Shown here: piece by piece, positions 29,645 to 39,775 of the stretch
Layout of the letters: each line of letters opens with the position of its first letter
How positions within the stretch are numbered: position 1 is the stretch's first letter
Origin: Shimia haliotis
GTDB taxonomy: Bacteria > Pseudomonadota > Alphaproteobacteria > Rhodobacterales > Rhodobacteraceae
Assembly (NCBI RefSeq): GCF_900114415.1
Contig: NZ_FOSZ01000001.1
Span: 806,001-870,000, forward strand
DNA length: 64,000 nt
Reading direction: 5' to 3'
Program-made: the position numbers and the translations under genes
The notes under the pieces: model-generated
Told to the model about the DNA's origin: nothing
The model's input: only the letters and a program-made list of their open reading frames with translations
Databases searched by the model: none

Positions 29645-30106
29645 ATGAAACGCACCATTGCCCTTGCCACAGCCGCCCTTACCCTTGTCGGGTCCGCCGT
29701 GTTTGCCGATGGCCACATCGACAACGCTATAAAGGCCCGTCAGGCACAGATGCAACTCTATGCCTTCTCTCTGGGAACGCTTGGCGGCATGGCCAAAGGT
29801 CAGATCGAATACAACGCCGAGGCCGCACAGGCCGCAGCCGACAATCTTGCGGCCGTAACGATGCTGCACCCTGCCGCCTTCTGGCCACAGGGATCAGACA
29901 GCGCTTCCAACGCCAACTCCAAAGCCAAGGCCGACATGTGGTCAAACTACGGTGACGTTCAGGCCAAAGGCATGGCGCTCGGAGAAGCAGCCGCTGGTAT
30001 GAAAGCGGCCGCCGGAACCGACCTCGAGGCCCTGCGCGGTGCCATCGGCCCCGTGGGTGCGGCCTGTCAGGCCTGCCACAAGGCCTATCGTGAATCCAAC
30101 AACTGA
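29645..30106 (+). CDS. Cytochrome c' (class II c-type cytochrome)
   Basis: 153 residues with a signal peptide cleaved near VFADG. The mature chain is helical and Ala-rich, with the single C-terminal heme site CQACH (about residue 143-147) followed by KAYRESNN, the hallmark of class II cytochromes c'/c-556. It lies in the periplasm and could bind NO or CO or carry electrons. A Met-rich early helix (QAQMQLYAFSLGTLGGMAKG) holds possible sixth-ligand positions. Probably regulated by the divergent LysR protein. A perfect terminator follows. Confidence 0.92.
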   Translation: MKRTIALATAALTLVGSAVFADGHIDNAIKARQAQMQLYAFSLGTLGGMAKGQIEYNAEAAQAAADNLAAVTMLHPAAFWPQGSDSASNANSKAKADMWSNYGDVQAKGMALGEAAAGMKAAAGTDLEALRGAIGPVGAACQACHKAYRESNN

Positions 30107-30128
30107 TCTGTTGAGACAACCGCATAAA

Positions 30129-30157
30129 CCGGCAGCCCTCGGCTGCCGGTTCTTTTT
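30129..30157 (+). terminator. Intrinsic terminator after cytochrome c' gene
   Basis: CCGGCAGCC-CTC-GGCTGCCGG is a 9-bp perfect stem followed by TTCTTTTT, 22 bp after the stop codon. Confidence 0.88.
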
Positions 30158-30173
30158 ATGCTAAGGTGATGCC

Positions 30174-31052
30174 ATGAAACGCTTTATTTCCGCCATTTGC
30201 GTCCTTGCCTTCATCGGCCTTGGCGTATTCTTCTGGATCACCCGCCCGCACACCTTGCCCGCTGATGCCCTGACCGGACTGACTGCGGATGTGGATCACG
30301 GCGAAACCGTTTTCCATGCCGCTGGCTGCGCCTCCTGTCACACAGCCCCCAACGCCGAAAGCACCGATGCGCCCGTTCTGTCGGGCGGACAAAGGTTTCC
30401 CTCTGATTTCGGCACTTTTCTCGCCCCAAACATCTCGTCCGACGCCACCCAAGGCATCGGCGACTGGTCCGCATTGGACCTTGCCAATGCCATGCTGCGC
30501 GGCGTGTCACCTGAAGGCGCGCACTACTACCCAGCCTTTCCCTACGCATCTTATATCCGCATGCAACCACAAGACGTTGTCGACCTGCATGCCTACCTTG
30601 CGACGCTTCCCGCCAGCGACACGGCCAGCCAACCGCATGAAGTTGGTTTTCCCTTCAATATCCGGCGCAGCGTTGGCGGCTGGAAATGGCTGTATCTGGA
30701 TGACAGCTGGGTGATGCCCGCCGAGACCGCTCAGCTCGAACGCGGACGGTACCTTGTCGAGGCGATGGGTCATTGCGGCGAATGCCACACCCCACGCGGC
30801 GCTCTAGGAGCCATGGACCGCACCGCTTGGTTGTCCGGCGCACCCGATCCGTCAGGCAAAGGCAACATTCCAGACATCACACCCGCCAGCCTCACGTGGT
30901 CCGACGCCGACATCACCTACTATTTTGAAACAGGCTTCACCCCTGATTTCGACAGCGCAGGTGGCCATATGGCGCAAGTAGTCGAGAACCTGTCCAAGCT
31001 CACCGCGCAAGACCGCGAAGCTGTCACCGCTTATCTCAAGGCACTGCCCTAA
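30174..31052 (+). CDS. Diheme cytochrome c
   Basis: 292 residues. An N-terminal membrane segment (AICVLAFIGLGVFFWI) acts as signal anchor. Two class I heme sites are visible: AAGCASCH near residue 60 and MGHCGECH near residue 200, with downstream Met-containing segments (YPAFPYASYIRMQPQDV) as sixth-ligand candidates. The arrangement resembles the cytochrome subunit of PQQ/flavin alcohol and aldehyde dehydrogenases, but no dehydrogenase gene is adjacent. It is separated from the cytochrome c' gene by a terminator, so it has its own promoter. Confidence 0.9.
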   Translation: MKRFISAICVLAFIGLGVFFWITRPHTLPADALTGLTADVDHGETVFHAAGCASCHTAPNAESTDAPVLSGGQRFPSDFGTFLAPNISSDATQGIGDWSALDLANAMLRGVSPEGAHYYPAFPYASYIRMQPQDVVDLHAYLATLPASDTASQPHEVGFPFNIRRSVGGWKWLYLDDSWVMPAETAQLERGRYLVEAMGHCGECHTPRGALGAMDRTAWLSGAPDPSGKGNIPDITPASLTWSDADITYYFETGFTPDFDSAGGHMAQVVENLSKLTAQDREAVTAYLKALP

Positions 31053-31064
31053 CCGCTCAACGCA

Positions 31065-31090
31065 AAAAGCCGCTTATGAAAGCGGCTTTT
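31065..31090. terminator. Bidirectional terminator between diheme cytochrome c and lipA
   Basis: AAAAGCCGCTT-ATGA-AAGCGGCTTTT, an 11-bp stem with A and T flanks that give a T run on both strands; suits the two convergent genes. Confidence 0.85.
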
Positions 31091-31109
31091 CCAGAGCATG
31101 ATCAAATGC

Positions 31110-32063
31110 TTAAGCTTTCGAGACTTGCGCTTCTCGCGCCGCCTTTAGTCGCGCGAAATCATCACCTGCGTGATAAGAAGAACGCGTCAACGGTGTCGCC
31201 GACACCATCAGAAAGCCCTTGCCATAAGCGGCTTTCTCATAGCTTTCGAATTCTTCCGGTGTCACGAACCGGTCTACCGCGTGGTGCTTGGGCGTAGGTT
31301 GAAGATACTGACCAATGGTCAGGAAATCGATGTCGGCTGCACGCATGTCGTCCATCACCTGCGTCACCGCCAGCTTGTCTTCACCCAGACCAACCATGAT
31401 GCCCGACTTGGTGAACATCGTCGGGTCCAACTCCTTGACCCGCTGCAACAAGCGCAGCGAATGGAAATACCGCGCGCCCGCGCGCACTTCCGGATACAAT
31501 CCCGGAACTGTTTCAAGGTTGTGATTAAACACGTCCGGACGCGCCTCAACAATGACCTCCAACACTTTGGGATCACAGCGTAAAAAGTCCGGAGTGAGAA
31601 TTTCAATCGTGGTTTCGGGGCTGCGATGGCGGATCGCGCGAATGGTCTGTGCAAAATGCTCGGCACCGCCGTCTTCGATGTCATCGCGATCCACGGAGGT
31701 CACGACAACATGGTTGAGCGCCAGCTTGGCAACCGCATCCGCAACGCGGCCAGGTTCAAACACATCCAAATCTTCCGGCGGCTTGCCGGTGGCGATGTTG
31801 CAGAACGAACAGGCCCGCGTACAGACCTCGCCCATAATCATCATCGTCGCGTGGCCCTGCGACCAACATTCTCCAGCGTTAGGACATCCGGCTTCTTCAC
31901 AAACTGTTACCAGTTTGTTCTCGCGCATGATCTTCTTGGTCGCGTTATACCCTTCCCCGGTCGGAGCTTTCACGCGAATCCATTTGGGTTTCTTCGGCTG
32001 GGCATTGTCCGGACGGTGTGCCTTCTCCGGATGCCGTTGCTCAGGTATTTTGAGATCGCGCAA
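31110..32063 (-). CDS. lipA: Lipoyl synthase
   Basis: 317 residues. LipA is a radical SAM enzyme that inserts two sulphurs into octanoyl groups on lipoyl domains. Auxiliary cluster Cys are in [12 protein letters not shown], the radical SAM cluster in CTRACSFC, and the C-terminal RSSYHAG Ser ligand is present. The start is TTG at 32063, supported by GGGGAAG 5 bp upstream and by family length. A 58-codon open frame ends 3 bp upstream and may be translationally linked. Confidence 0.97.
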   Translation of the reverse strand: MRDLKIPEQRHPEKAHRPDNAQPKKPKWIRVKAPTGEGYNATKKIMRENKLVTVCEEAGCPNAGECWSQGHATMMIMGEVCTRACSFCNIATGKPPEDLDVFEPGRVADAVAKLALNHVVVTSVDRDDIEDGGAEHFAQTIRAIRHRSPETTIEILTPDFLRCDPKVLEVIVEARPDVFNHNLETVPGLYPEVRAGARYFHSLRLLQRVKELDPTMFTKSGIMVGLGEDKLAVTQVMDDMRAADIDFLTIGQYLQPTPKHHAVDRFVTPEEFESYEKAAYGKGFLMVSATPLTRSSYHAGDDFARLKAAREAQVSKA

Positions 32064-32066
32064 GGT

Positions 32067-32243
32067 TCACTTCCCCAAGGTAAATTTGATTTCCGATTTC
32101 ATACCATAGAGCAGCGCGACCGCTAGGGCCATAGGTGCAACCCAGCTATGCATTTGAACCAAATTTTTGGCATTTCCACCCGCATGGCGGGACTGTGCAT
32201 TTGCAGCATTGCGCGCATTTTTAGAATCATTATAGATCAGCAT
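32067..32243 (-). CDS. Possible small membrane protein upstream of lipA
   Basis: 58 codons, ATG at 32243 to TGA, ending 3 bp before the lipA TTG start. The product begins MLIYNDSKNARNAANAQ, has a hydrophobic stretch WVAPMALAVALLYGM and ends with a basic tail (EIKFTLGK). The position next to lipA favours a real gene or a leader peptide. Against it: no clear ribosome site, and it overlaps the likely promoter region of the divergent peroxiredoxin gene. Confidence 0.42.
   Translation of the reverse strand: MLIYNDSKNARNAANAQSRHAGGNAKNLVQMHSWVAPMALAVALLYGMKSEIKFTLGK
32209..32236 (+). promoter_or_regulatory. Candidate sigma-70 promoter for peroxiredoxin gene
   Basis: TTGCGC, 16-bp spacer, TATAGA(T), located 37 bp upstream of the peroxiredoxin start. 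The -35 matches only three of six consensus bases. It lies inside the small open frame on the other strand. Confidence 0.35.
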
Positions 32244-32272
32244 CGAAATAACTCAGACCCAAGGAAATACCG

Positions 32273-32821
32273 ATGCAAGTTGGCGCAAAAGTCCCCGCAG
32301 TAACGTTCAAAACCCGCGTGCGCGATGAGGCCGTAGGAGGCCCCAACCCGTTCCGCTGGCAGGACATGACCAGCGACGACTACTTCAAAGGCAAGCGCGT
32401 TGTGCTGTTCTCTCTGCCAGGTGCGTTCACCCCGACCTGCTCGACCTACCAATTGCCTGGATTTGAGGAAAACTTCGCCAAATTTCAAGAGCTTGGCGTT
32501 GACTCCATCTACTGCATGTCGGTGAACGACAGCTTTGTGATGAACAAATGGGCCGAAGCACAGGGCGTTAAAAACGTCGACGTTATCCCCGATGGTTCCG
32601 GCGAGTTCACCCGCAAGGTCGGCATGCTGGTGCGCAAGGACAACCTCGGCTTCGGGCTGCGCTCCTGGCGTTATGCGGCGATCGTCACCGATGGCGTTGT
32701 CGAAGCTTGGTTTGAAGAGCCCGGTCTTGAAGACAACCACGGCGAAGACCCCTACGGCAAAAGCTCCCCAGAGTCGGTTCTGAAGTATCTCGAAGCGGCT
32801 AACGTGGAAACCGCCGCCTAA
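32273..32821 (+). CDS. Peroxiredoxin (Prx5/hybrid type)
   Basis: 182 residues. It reduces peroxides through a peroxidatic Cys in PGAFTPTCSTYQLPGFEE (about residue 58). The further signatures VDSIYCMSVNDSFVMNKWAE and DGSGEFTRKVGMLVRKDNLGFG match the atypical 2-Cys/Prx5 family found in plants and proteobacteria. No signal peptide, so it is cytoplasmic. The start follows AAGGAAATACC. A terminator follows, suggesting a single-gene transcript. Confidence 0.94.
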   Translation: MQVGAKVPAVTFKTRVRDEAVGGPNPFRWQDMTSDDYFKGKRVVLFSLPGAFTPTCSTYQLPGFEENFAKFQELGVDSIYCMSVNDSFVMNKWAEAQGVKNVDVIPDGSGEFTRKVGMLVRKDNLGFGLRSWRYAAIVTDGVVEAWFEEPGLEDNHGEDPYGKSSPESVLKYLEAANVETAA

Positions 32822-32865
32822 GGACAACGCCAGCCCCGACAACGGCCGGCCTGATCACACCCCAT

Positions 32866-32896
32866 CGCCCGGAGCCGCAATGGTTCCGGGCGTTTT
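32866..32896 (+). terminator. Intrinsic terminator after peroxiredoxin gene
   Basis: CGCCCGGAGCC-GCAAT-GGTTCCGGGCG forms an 11-bp stem with one G-U pair, followed by TTTTC. Confidence 0.82.
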
Positions 32897-32997
32897 CATT
32901 TCGTCACCCGCACCTCGCCCATCCGGAATAATTTTGAGTTTCCGGCTTCTTTTGACTACGCTGGTGTCACCCCTATTTTTAGGTTGGAAGAAATTTC

Positions 32998-33762
32998 ATG
33001 AGTTCTTTGCCCCGCAGTCTGTGTTGCCTATCCTTGTGTCTTCTCCTCCCGACCGGCCTTGCCGCGCAAGACAAATGGTCGTGGAAAGTCGCTCCCTATG
33101 TGCTGACGCCTTCGATTGATGGCGACGTTACCCTCGGTCGTCTTGCCACCGCTGGCATCAACGTCAATCCCGCAGACATCATCGAACGCCTGAACCTCGG
33201 CTTCATGGGTTACGTCGAGGGTTACCACACCTCCGGCTGGGGATTTAACATCGACTACGGTTTCATGGATCTCAGCGACAACGGATCTTTCGCCGGCGGC
33301 GCAGGCACAGCCAACGCAGATATTTTTCAGGGCATCCTCACCGCCGTCGCTTTCCGTCGGGTGGTACAGACCCCTGACACAAACTTGGATCTGTATGGCG
33401 GCATCCGGTGGTGGGACACAGATGTCGATGTCACCGCTACGCTTGGCGGCCTGACCACCAGAGCCGTGTCCGGAGACTCCTGGGTCGATCCCCACATCGG
33501 CATCAGATATGAGAAACAACTGCCAAACAGCGACTGGTCTCTGAACTTGCAAGGTGACATCGGCGGCTTTGGTGTCTCCTCCGATTTCGCATGGACCGCC
33601 GCCGTAGGTGTGACTTGGCGCGCCTCCGACAAGTTTTCCCTCGAACTGGGCTATCGCGCTCAGGGCGTTGATTTTGCAAGCGGCGTCGCGGGAACGCCGT
33701 CGTATTTCGCCTATGACACTGTCACCCACGGCCCAAAAATCGGCTTTGTCTTCACGTTCTAA
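32998..33762 (+). CDS. Outer-membrane beta-barrel protein
   Basis: 254 residues. Signal peptide cleaved near GLAAQD. The mature protein alternates aromatic and polar residues in beta strands (WSWKVAPYVLTPSIDGDVTLG, GYVEGYHTSGWGFNIDYGFM, LDLYGGIRWWDTDVDVTAT) and ends with a C-terminal Phe (IGFVFTF), the signal for barrel insertion. It resembles small porin-like proteins of unknown cargo; no close named family is clear. Start ATG at 32998 with weak upstream purines. Confidence 0.82.
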   Translation: MSSLPRSLCCLSLCLLLPTGLAAQDKWSWKVAPYVLTPSIDGDVTLGRLATAGINVNPADIIERLNLGFMGYVEGYHTSGWGFNIDYGFMDLSDNGSFAGGAGTANADIFQGILTAVAFRRVVQTPDTNLDLYGGIRWWDTDVDVTATLGGLTTRAVSGDSWVDPHIGIRYEKQLPNSDWSLNLQGDIGGFGVSSDFAWTAAVGVTWRASDKFSLELGYRAQGVDFASGVAGTPSYFAYDTVTHGPKIGFVFTF

Positions 33763-33786
33763 GTCACTAAATTTCATGACGTTATC

Positions 33787-33809
33787 GGGCGGCACTCGCA
33801 TCGCCGCCC
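33787..33809. terminator. Hairpin between convergent barrel and DUF6456 genes
   Basis: GGGCGGC-9 nt-GCCGCCC, a 7-bp GC stem in the short space between two convergent genes. No T run on either side, so termination is uncertain. Confidence 0.38.
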
Positions 33810-33822
33810 ACGGCTGCCTTGC

Positions 33823-34890
33823 CTAACCGATATAGTCGCCACTGCCACCCGCACGCGCATCATAGTGATCGCGCAAACGTCCCAAAGCGATGCGCAAAAC
33901 CACTTTCGCAGACCGCGCTGACCATCCGAGCCTTTTTTCGATAGTCTCCAACCCTTCCAAATAGCAGCAGCACCGCAGCGCCACATCCGCAAGGCCGTCG
34001 CCCAAACCGCACAGTGCATCAGACACCCGCTTGCGCGCGGCTTCCGCAGCATCCGATCCTCCGCCGTCATAGGCCGCACAACCAGCCGCTTGCAAAAACA
34101 CTGCCCACTGCTTTGTGCGCGCAGTTCCCATTTGCGCCAGTTCAAAATCCTCCCGCAGCCTTTCACCCGCCGCGACCATGCCGGTGTCCAGAAACAGTGC
34201 CCCGTCACGATCTTTGCGCCGCGCCAAGGCAACCAGCGGGCTTTCTGCGGCCGCAAACCGACCGCTCCTTTGGGCGTCAGGCGCGCGCCCTTCAGCGACA
34301 AACCCCTGCTGCGCTTCGGCAAAGCCTTGCGCCACATTTGCCTCCTCCGCCATGATATGGCTCAGCGCAGACCGCCCCGCTGCCGTAATCGAATAACGGC
34401 GCACCTTGCCGGTACCTGCGCTCTGTATCCAATCCTTCAACGCCATGGCCTGCGCGATCTCCTGAGTCACCGTCGCGGTTCTCAGAGTCTCACCATCCGG
34501 CATGTCGCGCACCACCACGGCATTTTCCATGCCATCCGCCACCGCCAACACCGCGCCCGTTTCGCACAGCCGCGCCAAAATCCGGCGCGCTTCCCGCATC
34601 AAGGCCACCTCACCTGGGACATTTGCCCGAGACAATGCCAAAGAGGCCGCCGTGCGCCCCTTATGCGCCAATTGCGTCGCGCGAAACTGTTCAAGTGCCG
34701 CGTCGATCATAGGATCGTCACGCATGGTCTCAAGCTTGCGTATTTGCCGCAAAACCGTAGACGCATGGCACCCGTCCCGCCGCGCCAATTCGCGAATAGA
34801 CAGCCCATGCTCGGTGTGCGCGACATAGCGCGCAACGCTTTCAGGCAACCAGGTTGGCAGGTCTTTGGATACCGGCGGGTCAACTCGCAT
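33823..34890 (-). CDS. DUF6456 domain-containing helix-turn-helix protein
   Basis: 355 residues. The N-terminal third contains an HTH (LSIRELARRDGCHASTVLRQIRKLE), so DNA binding is likely. The middle holds a winged-helix-like segment (KVRRYSITAAGRSALSHI). The C-terminal DUF6456 part is visible as SPLVALARRKDRDGALFLDTGMVAAGERLREDFELAQ and a late helix LGWSARSAKVVLRIALGRLRDHY. The domain is typical of Rhodobacterales and its role is unknown. It is divergent from the DUF6477 gene across about 235 bp. Confidence 0.85.
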   Translation of the reverse strand: MRVDPPVSKDLPTWLPESVARYVAHTEHGLSIRELARRDGCHASTVLRQIRKLETMRDDPMIDAALEQFRATQLAHKGRTAASLALSRANVPGEVALMREARRILARLCETGAVLAVADGMENAVVVRDMPDGETLRTATVTQEIAQAMALKDWIQSAGTGKVRRYSITAAGRSALSHIMAEEANVAQGFAEAQQGFVAEGRAPDAQRSGRFAAAESPLVALARRKDRDGALFLDTGMVAAGERLREDFELAQMGTARTKQWAVFLQAAGCAAYDGGGSDAAEAARKRVSDALCGLGDGLADVALRCCCYLEGLETIEKRLGWSARSAKVVLRIALGRLRDHYDARAGGSGDYIG

Positions 34891-35125
34891 AGAAACACTC
34901 CTTGCTGAAAATTAGTCAGAAATAATGCCATTGTTGCCCCCACCTTTTCCCCAAACTTATCAACAAATTCGGGCGTGTCAGGCGAGGCCCGCGACGGGGA
35001 CTGACCTCAGCCTGTTGCGCAGACCTAAACGGAAGAGAAATCGCGCGAACGTAGTTACTCGCCACACGCAACACCCTCATAAGTTGTGCATAGCTTTGAC
35101 CGGCAACCAAACAGAGGCCGATTCC
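34891..35125. other. Divergent intergenic region between DUF6456 and DUF6477 genes
   Basis: 235 bp with no gene seen. It must hold the promoters of both genes; an SD-like AGAGG lies before the DUF6477 start. I see no clear palindrome or repeat. An open frame runs through it from 34925 but has no start with a ribosome site before 35126. Confidence 0.5.
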
Positions 35126-35419
35126 ATGCAAGATATTTTCACTCTTCTGAACACCTTAAGACGCCCGCGCCTGCTTATGCGTGCTGCCCGCGCAGGCTGT
35201 AACGAATACCGACGCGACGCGCATCTGCACCGTCACCTCGGGCCGGGCAAACTGCCCAAACACAGCACAGCACTGCGCCGGCTCATCGAAAAAGAAGACA
35301 GCCTGAACACCGCCCGAAAACAAAAAGCCACCAGCTATTCACTGGTGGCCCATGTAGATGTGCTCATTGCCCTGATGGGCGAGGCCCGCCTGCTGAGGAT
35401 GACGCAGCCGCAGCCCTGA
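35126..35419 (+). CDS. DUF6477 family protein
   Basis: 97 residues from ATG 35126, after AGAGGCCGATTCC. The protein is basic and helical: MQDIFTLLNTLRRPRLLMRAARAG, then YRRDAHLHRHLG and a C-terminal YSLVAHVDVLIALMGEARLL. I recall this family as a small Rhodobacterales protein adjacent to DUF6456 genes. Function unknown; the basic N-terminus could contact nucleic acid or membrane, but that is a guess. It ends 3 bp before the convergent methyltransferase-family gene. Confidence 0.82.
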   Translation: MQDIFTLLNTLRRPRLLMRAARAGCNEYRRDAHLHRHLGPGKLPKHSTALRRLIEKEDSLNTARKQKATSYSLVAHVDVLIALMGEARLLRMTQPQP

Positions 35420-35422
35420 TCC

Positions 35423-36973
35423 TTAGACGAAGGCGTCCGGCATAGACGCCTTTTTCTCTTCGACGTAGGCCCGCAGCCGTGCTTCGATCTCGGGATCAAG
35501 CGCGGGCTGCTCATAAGCGCCCAGAAGTTCCGCCACCCGTGCCGATGCCAACGCCTGCGTGTCACGTGCGCCTTCGTCTGCCCAAGTTTCGAACGGCTTG
35601 TAGTCAAGCAATTCGGACCGCCAGAACGCTTCCTTGAAGTTCGCCTGCGTATGCGCACATCCAAGATAATGACCACCCGGCCCCACTTCGCGCACCGCGT
35701 CCATCGCTTGCGCTTCCTCATCATAGCTCACGCCCTGCGCCATCTTGTGCAAGGTGCCAAGCTGATCCGCATCCATCACGAATTTCTCGAAACTGGACAC
35801 CAGACCGCCCTCAAGCCAGCCACAGCTGTGCAGCATGAAGTTCACGCCGCCCATAAGGGCCGCATTATGTGTATGTGCGGTCTCATATGCCGCCTGCGCA
35901 TCCGGCAGCTTGGAGCCACACAGACCACCACCCGACCGGAACGGCAGACCCAGACGACGCGCCAGTTGACCCGCGCCATAAAGGATCTGGCTCGCTTCTG
36001 GCGTACCAAACGTCGGCGCGCCGGAGTTCATGTCGATCGAGGTCACGAAGGCGCCGAAAATCACCGGCGCACCGGCGCGAATAAGCTGGCTATACGCGAT
36101 GCCCGCCAGTACCTCGGCAAACACCTGCGTCAGCGTACCCGCCACCGACACCGGCGCCATGGCCCCGCCCACGATGAAGGGCGAAACAATGCAGGCCTGA
36201 TTGTTCTTGGCGTAGACTTCCAGCGCACCCATCATCACGTCATCAAACGTCATGGGCGAGTTGATGTTGATCAGCGACGTCATCACCGTGTTTTCCTGAA
36301 CGAAGTCCTTACCAAAAAGGATTTCGCACATCTCAACACTGTCCTGTGCGCGGCTCGGTTCTGTCACCGACCCCATGAACGGCTTGTCGCTCAGCGTCAT
36401 GTGCGCCAACAACATATCAAGGTGACGCTTGTTCACCGCCACATCAGTCGGTTCACAAACGGTGCCGCCTGAGTGGTGCAGCCACTTGGACATATAGCCC
36501 AGCTTCACGAACTTCTCGAAGTCATCCATCGTGGCATAGCGACGGCCACCTTCCGCATCGCGCACGAACGGCGGGCCATAAACCGGCGCACAAACCAGTG
36601 TATTTCCACCAATTTCGACGGTCTTTTCTGGGTTACGCGCATGTTGCACGATCTTGCTCGGCGCCGTCTTGCACAGCTCCCGTGCCATGCCCCGCGGGAT
36701 GCGCACGCGCTCCGCCTGATAATCCACATCCGCACCGGCTTCTTTCCACCGGTCCAGCGCGCCCTTGTTGTTCACAAAGTTGACGCCAACCTCTTCCAAG
36801 AGGATTTCCGCATTGGTCTCAATGACCTGCAACGCTTCTTCATTCAGAATTTCATACAGCGGAATGTTGCGCTCGATGAACTTCGCGGTCTCGATTTTTA
36901 CACCGGTCCGTGCTGCGCGCCGCGCTGCTCCGCCACCACCCCGTCCCCGACGACGGCCTGCTGCTTCTGCCAT
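35423..36973 (-). CDS. Trimethylamine methyltransferase (MttB) family protein, non-pyrrolysine type
   Basis: 516 residues from ATG 36973; GGAAGGA lies 8 bp upstream, so the TTG at 36988 that the open frame also permits is rejected. The N-terminus is unusual for the family: AGRRRGRGGGGAARRAARTG, rich in Gly and Arg. The MttB-type barrel follows (VCAPVYGPPFVRD, GSVTEPSRAQDSVEM, SFEKFVMDADQLG). No in-frame TAG interrupts the gene, so it is the non-Pyl type, whose characterised members demethylate glycine betaine or similar quaternary amines onto a corrinoid protein. No corrinoid protein gene is adjacent. The substrate is not decidable. Confidence 0.92.
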   Translation of the reverse strand: MAEAAGRRRGRGGGGAARRAARTGVKIETAKFIERNIPLYEILNEEALQVIETNAEILLEEVGVNFVNNKGALDRWKEAGADVDYQAERVRIPRGMARELCKTAPSKIVQHARNPEKTVEIGGNTLVCAPVYGPPFVRDAEGGRRYATMDDFEKFVKLGYMSKWLHHSGGTVCEPTDVAVNKRHLDMLLAHMTLSDKPFMGSVTEPSRAQDSVEMCEILFGKDFVQENTVMTSLININSPMTFDDVMMGALEVYAKNNQACIVSPFIVGGAMAPVSVAGTLTQVFAEVLAGIAYSQLIRAGAPVIFGAFVTSIDMNSGAPTFGTPEASQILYGAGQLARRLGLPFRSGGGLCGSKLPDAQAAYETAHTHNAALMGGVNFMLHSCGWLEGGLVSSFEKFVMDADQLGTLHKMAQGVSYDEEAQAMDAVREVGPGGHYLGCAHTQANFKEAFWRSELLDYKPFETWADEGARDTQALASARVAELLGAYEQPALDPEIEARLRAYVEEKKASMPDAFV

Positions 36974-37122
36974 GGTATGTCCTTCCAAAGCGATATTTTG
37001 GTCTCACGTTGCCAATGGTGTAGCCCGCCCAAGACCGGCCTCACCGCGCAACAACGTCCTTTGACGCAAGAATGCGACATTGAACACTCCGAATTCCGAC
37101 ACATTTGATCCAAGCCCCCGCC

Positions 37123-37830
37123 TCAGGCGCTGCCAGTCTCTTCCCAGACGACCTTTGACACCCGTGGATCAAGCATCAACGGGCCAAGCAGCTTGGCGGG
37201 CTCAACACCGCTGCGCTCTTCAATGGTCAACAGGATATCAAGCGCCGCCCGTCCGCCATCCTGCTCGACCTGCTCGATGCCATTGATCGCCACCCCCATC
37301 TGACTAAGTGCGGTCAAAACCAAGGCCCGAACCCCGTCCTCTTGCGACTTTGCAAAAGTCACGTTGACCTCAAAATCCTGATTGAGCGGAACGCCCGCGC
37401 GGGTTTTCCGCTTAAGCCATTTCACCAGCGGCCTCAGGCCAAGGTTCACAAAGACAATCAGCGCCGTCGCCAAAACCGCAAAGGCCACATGACCGCCCCC
37501 CGCCAACAACCCGACCGCCGCCGCGCACCAAAGCGTCGCCGCTGTGTTCAGCCCATGCACCGTGAACCCTTGCCGGAAAATGATGCCTGCGCCAAGAAAC
37601 CCGATCCCCGACACTACCTGTGCCGCCACCCGTGTCGGGCTGACCTCATCCGGATAGAGCGCTGAAAACACCACATAGCTTGCCGCCCCCAGCGCCACCA
37701 ATGCATTGGTGCGCAAGCCCGCCATGCGCTGCCGCACCTGTCGTTCCGACCCGATCAACGCGCCACAGATCACCGCCACCGCCAGATTGAACGCCGCCGC
37801 CTCCAGACCCGCTGGAAATGCATGCATCAT
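37123..37830 (-). CDS. MgtC/SapB family membrane protein
   Basis: 235 residues from ATG 37830, with GGAGGT ideally placed upstream. Four or five membrane segments include the MgtC signature [20 protein letters not shown] and [20 protein letters not shown], then [16 protein letters not shown] and [19 protein letters not shown]. The soluble C-terminus resembles an ACT-like domain. MgtC proteins affect growth in low Mg2+ and virulence; the molecular activity is unsettled. Divergent from guaA. Confidence 0.93.
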   Translation of the reverse strand: MMHAFPAGLEAAAFNLAVAVICGALIGSERQVRQRMAGLRTNALVALGAASYVVFSALYPDEVSPTRVAAQVVSGIGFLGAGIIFRQGFTVHGLNTAATLWCAAAVGLLAGGGHVAFAVLATALIVFVNLGLRPLVKWLKRKTRAGVPLNQDFEVNVTFAKSQEDGVRALVLTALSQMGVAINGIEQVEQDGGRAALDILLTIEERSGVEPAKLLGPLMLDPRVSKVVWEETGSA

Positions 37831-37987
37831 GTATATACCTCCAATATACAAAATCTGTCTGAAAACTGACCCACCCGCCGCCCGCAAGGCCCGACAAAGG
37901 CGACGGATGGGCCAAAAAACACGACAAACCCGCCCCCACCCTACGCAGCCCCTTGCGCCAAAGCCCGCCATGTCCTACAGCCCGCCC

Positions 37988-39547
<1,560 letters not shown>

Positions 39548-39626
39548 AGCGCGCCCGAAAACCAGTCCGCAGAACTGGTTTCAGCGCCGAACACCCGAGG
39601 CTTCGGTGAGGGTCACAGAGATTTAG

Positions 39627-39657
39627 AAAACGCCGCCTCACAAGGGCGGCGTTTTTT
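39627..39657 (+). terminator. Intrinsic terminator after guaA
   Basis: AAAACGCCGCC-TCACAAG-GGCGGCG-TTTTTT: a 7-bp GC stem extended by A-T pairs, with a strong T run, 80 bp after the guaA stop. Confidence 0.88.
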
Positions 39658-39727
39658 GTGGGTAAGTCCGCAAACGGTGTTGGTGAGAGGGAAGTGGCTC
39701 TTTGCTGAGGCTGGGACCAAAGTTTGC

Positions 39728-39775
39728 TGAGCGGACGGTGCCGCCGTCTGCCTCAAACTGATAGACGGCCGCTCA
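39728..39775. repeat. Nested imperfect palindrome
   Basis: Outer arms TGAGCGG (39728-39734) and CCGCTCA (39769-39775), inner arms GCCGTCT (39743-39749) and AGACGGC (39763-39769). The outer left and inner left arms are separated by 8 bp. It could be a structured RNA end, an integration-site remnant or an operator; nothing decides between these. Confidence 0.4.

Noticed and set aside
35423-36973. Pyrrolysine-containing MttB
   Set aside because: The frame is complete without an in-frame TAG, so it is the non-pyrrolysine type.
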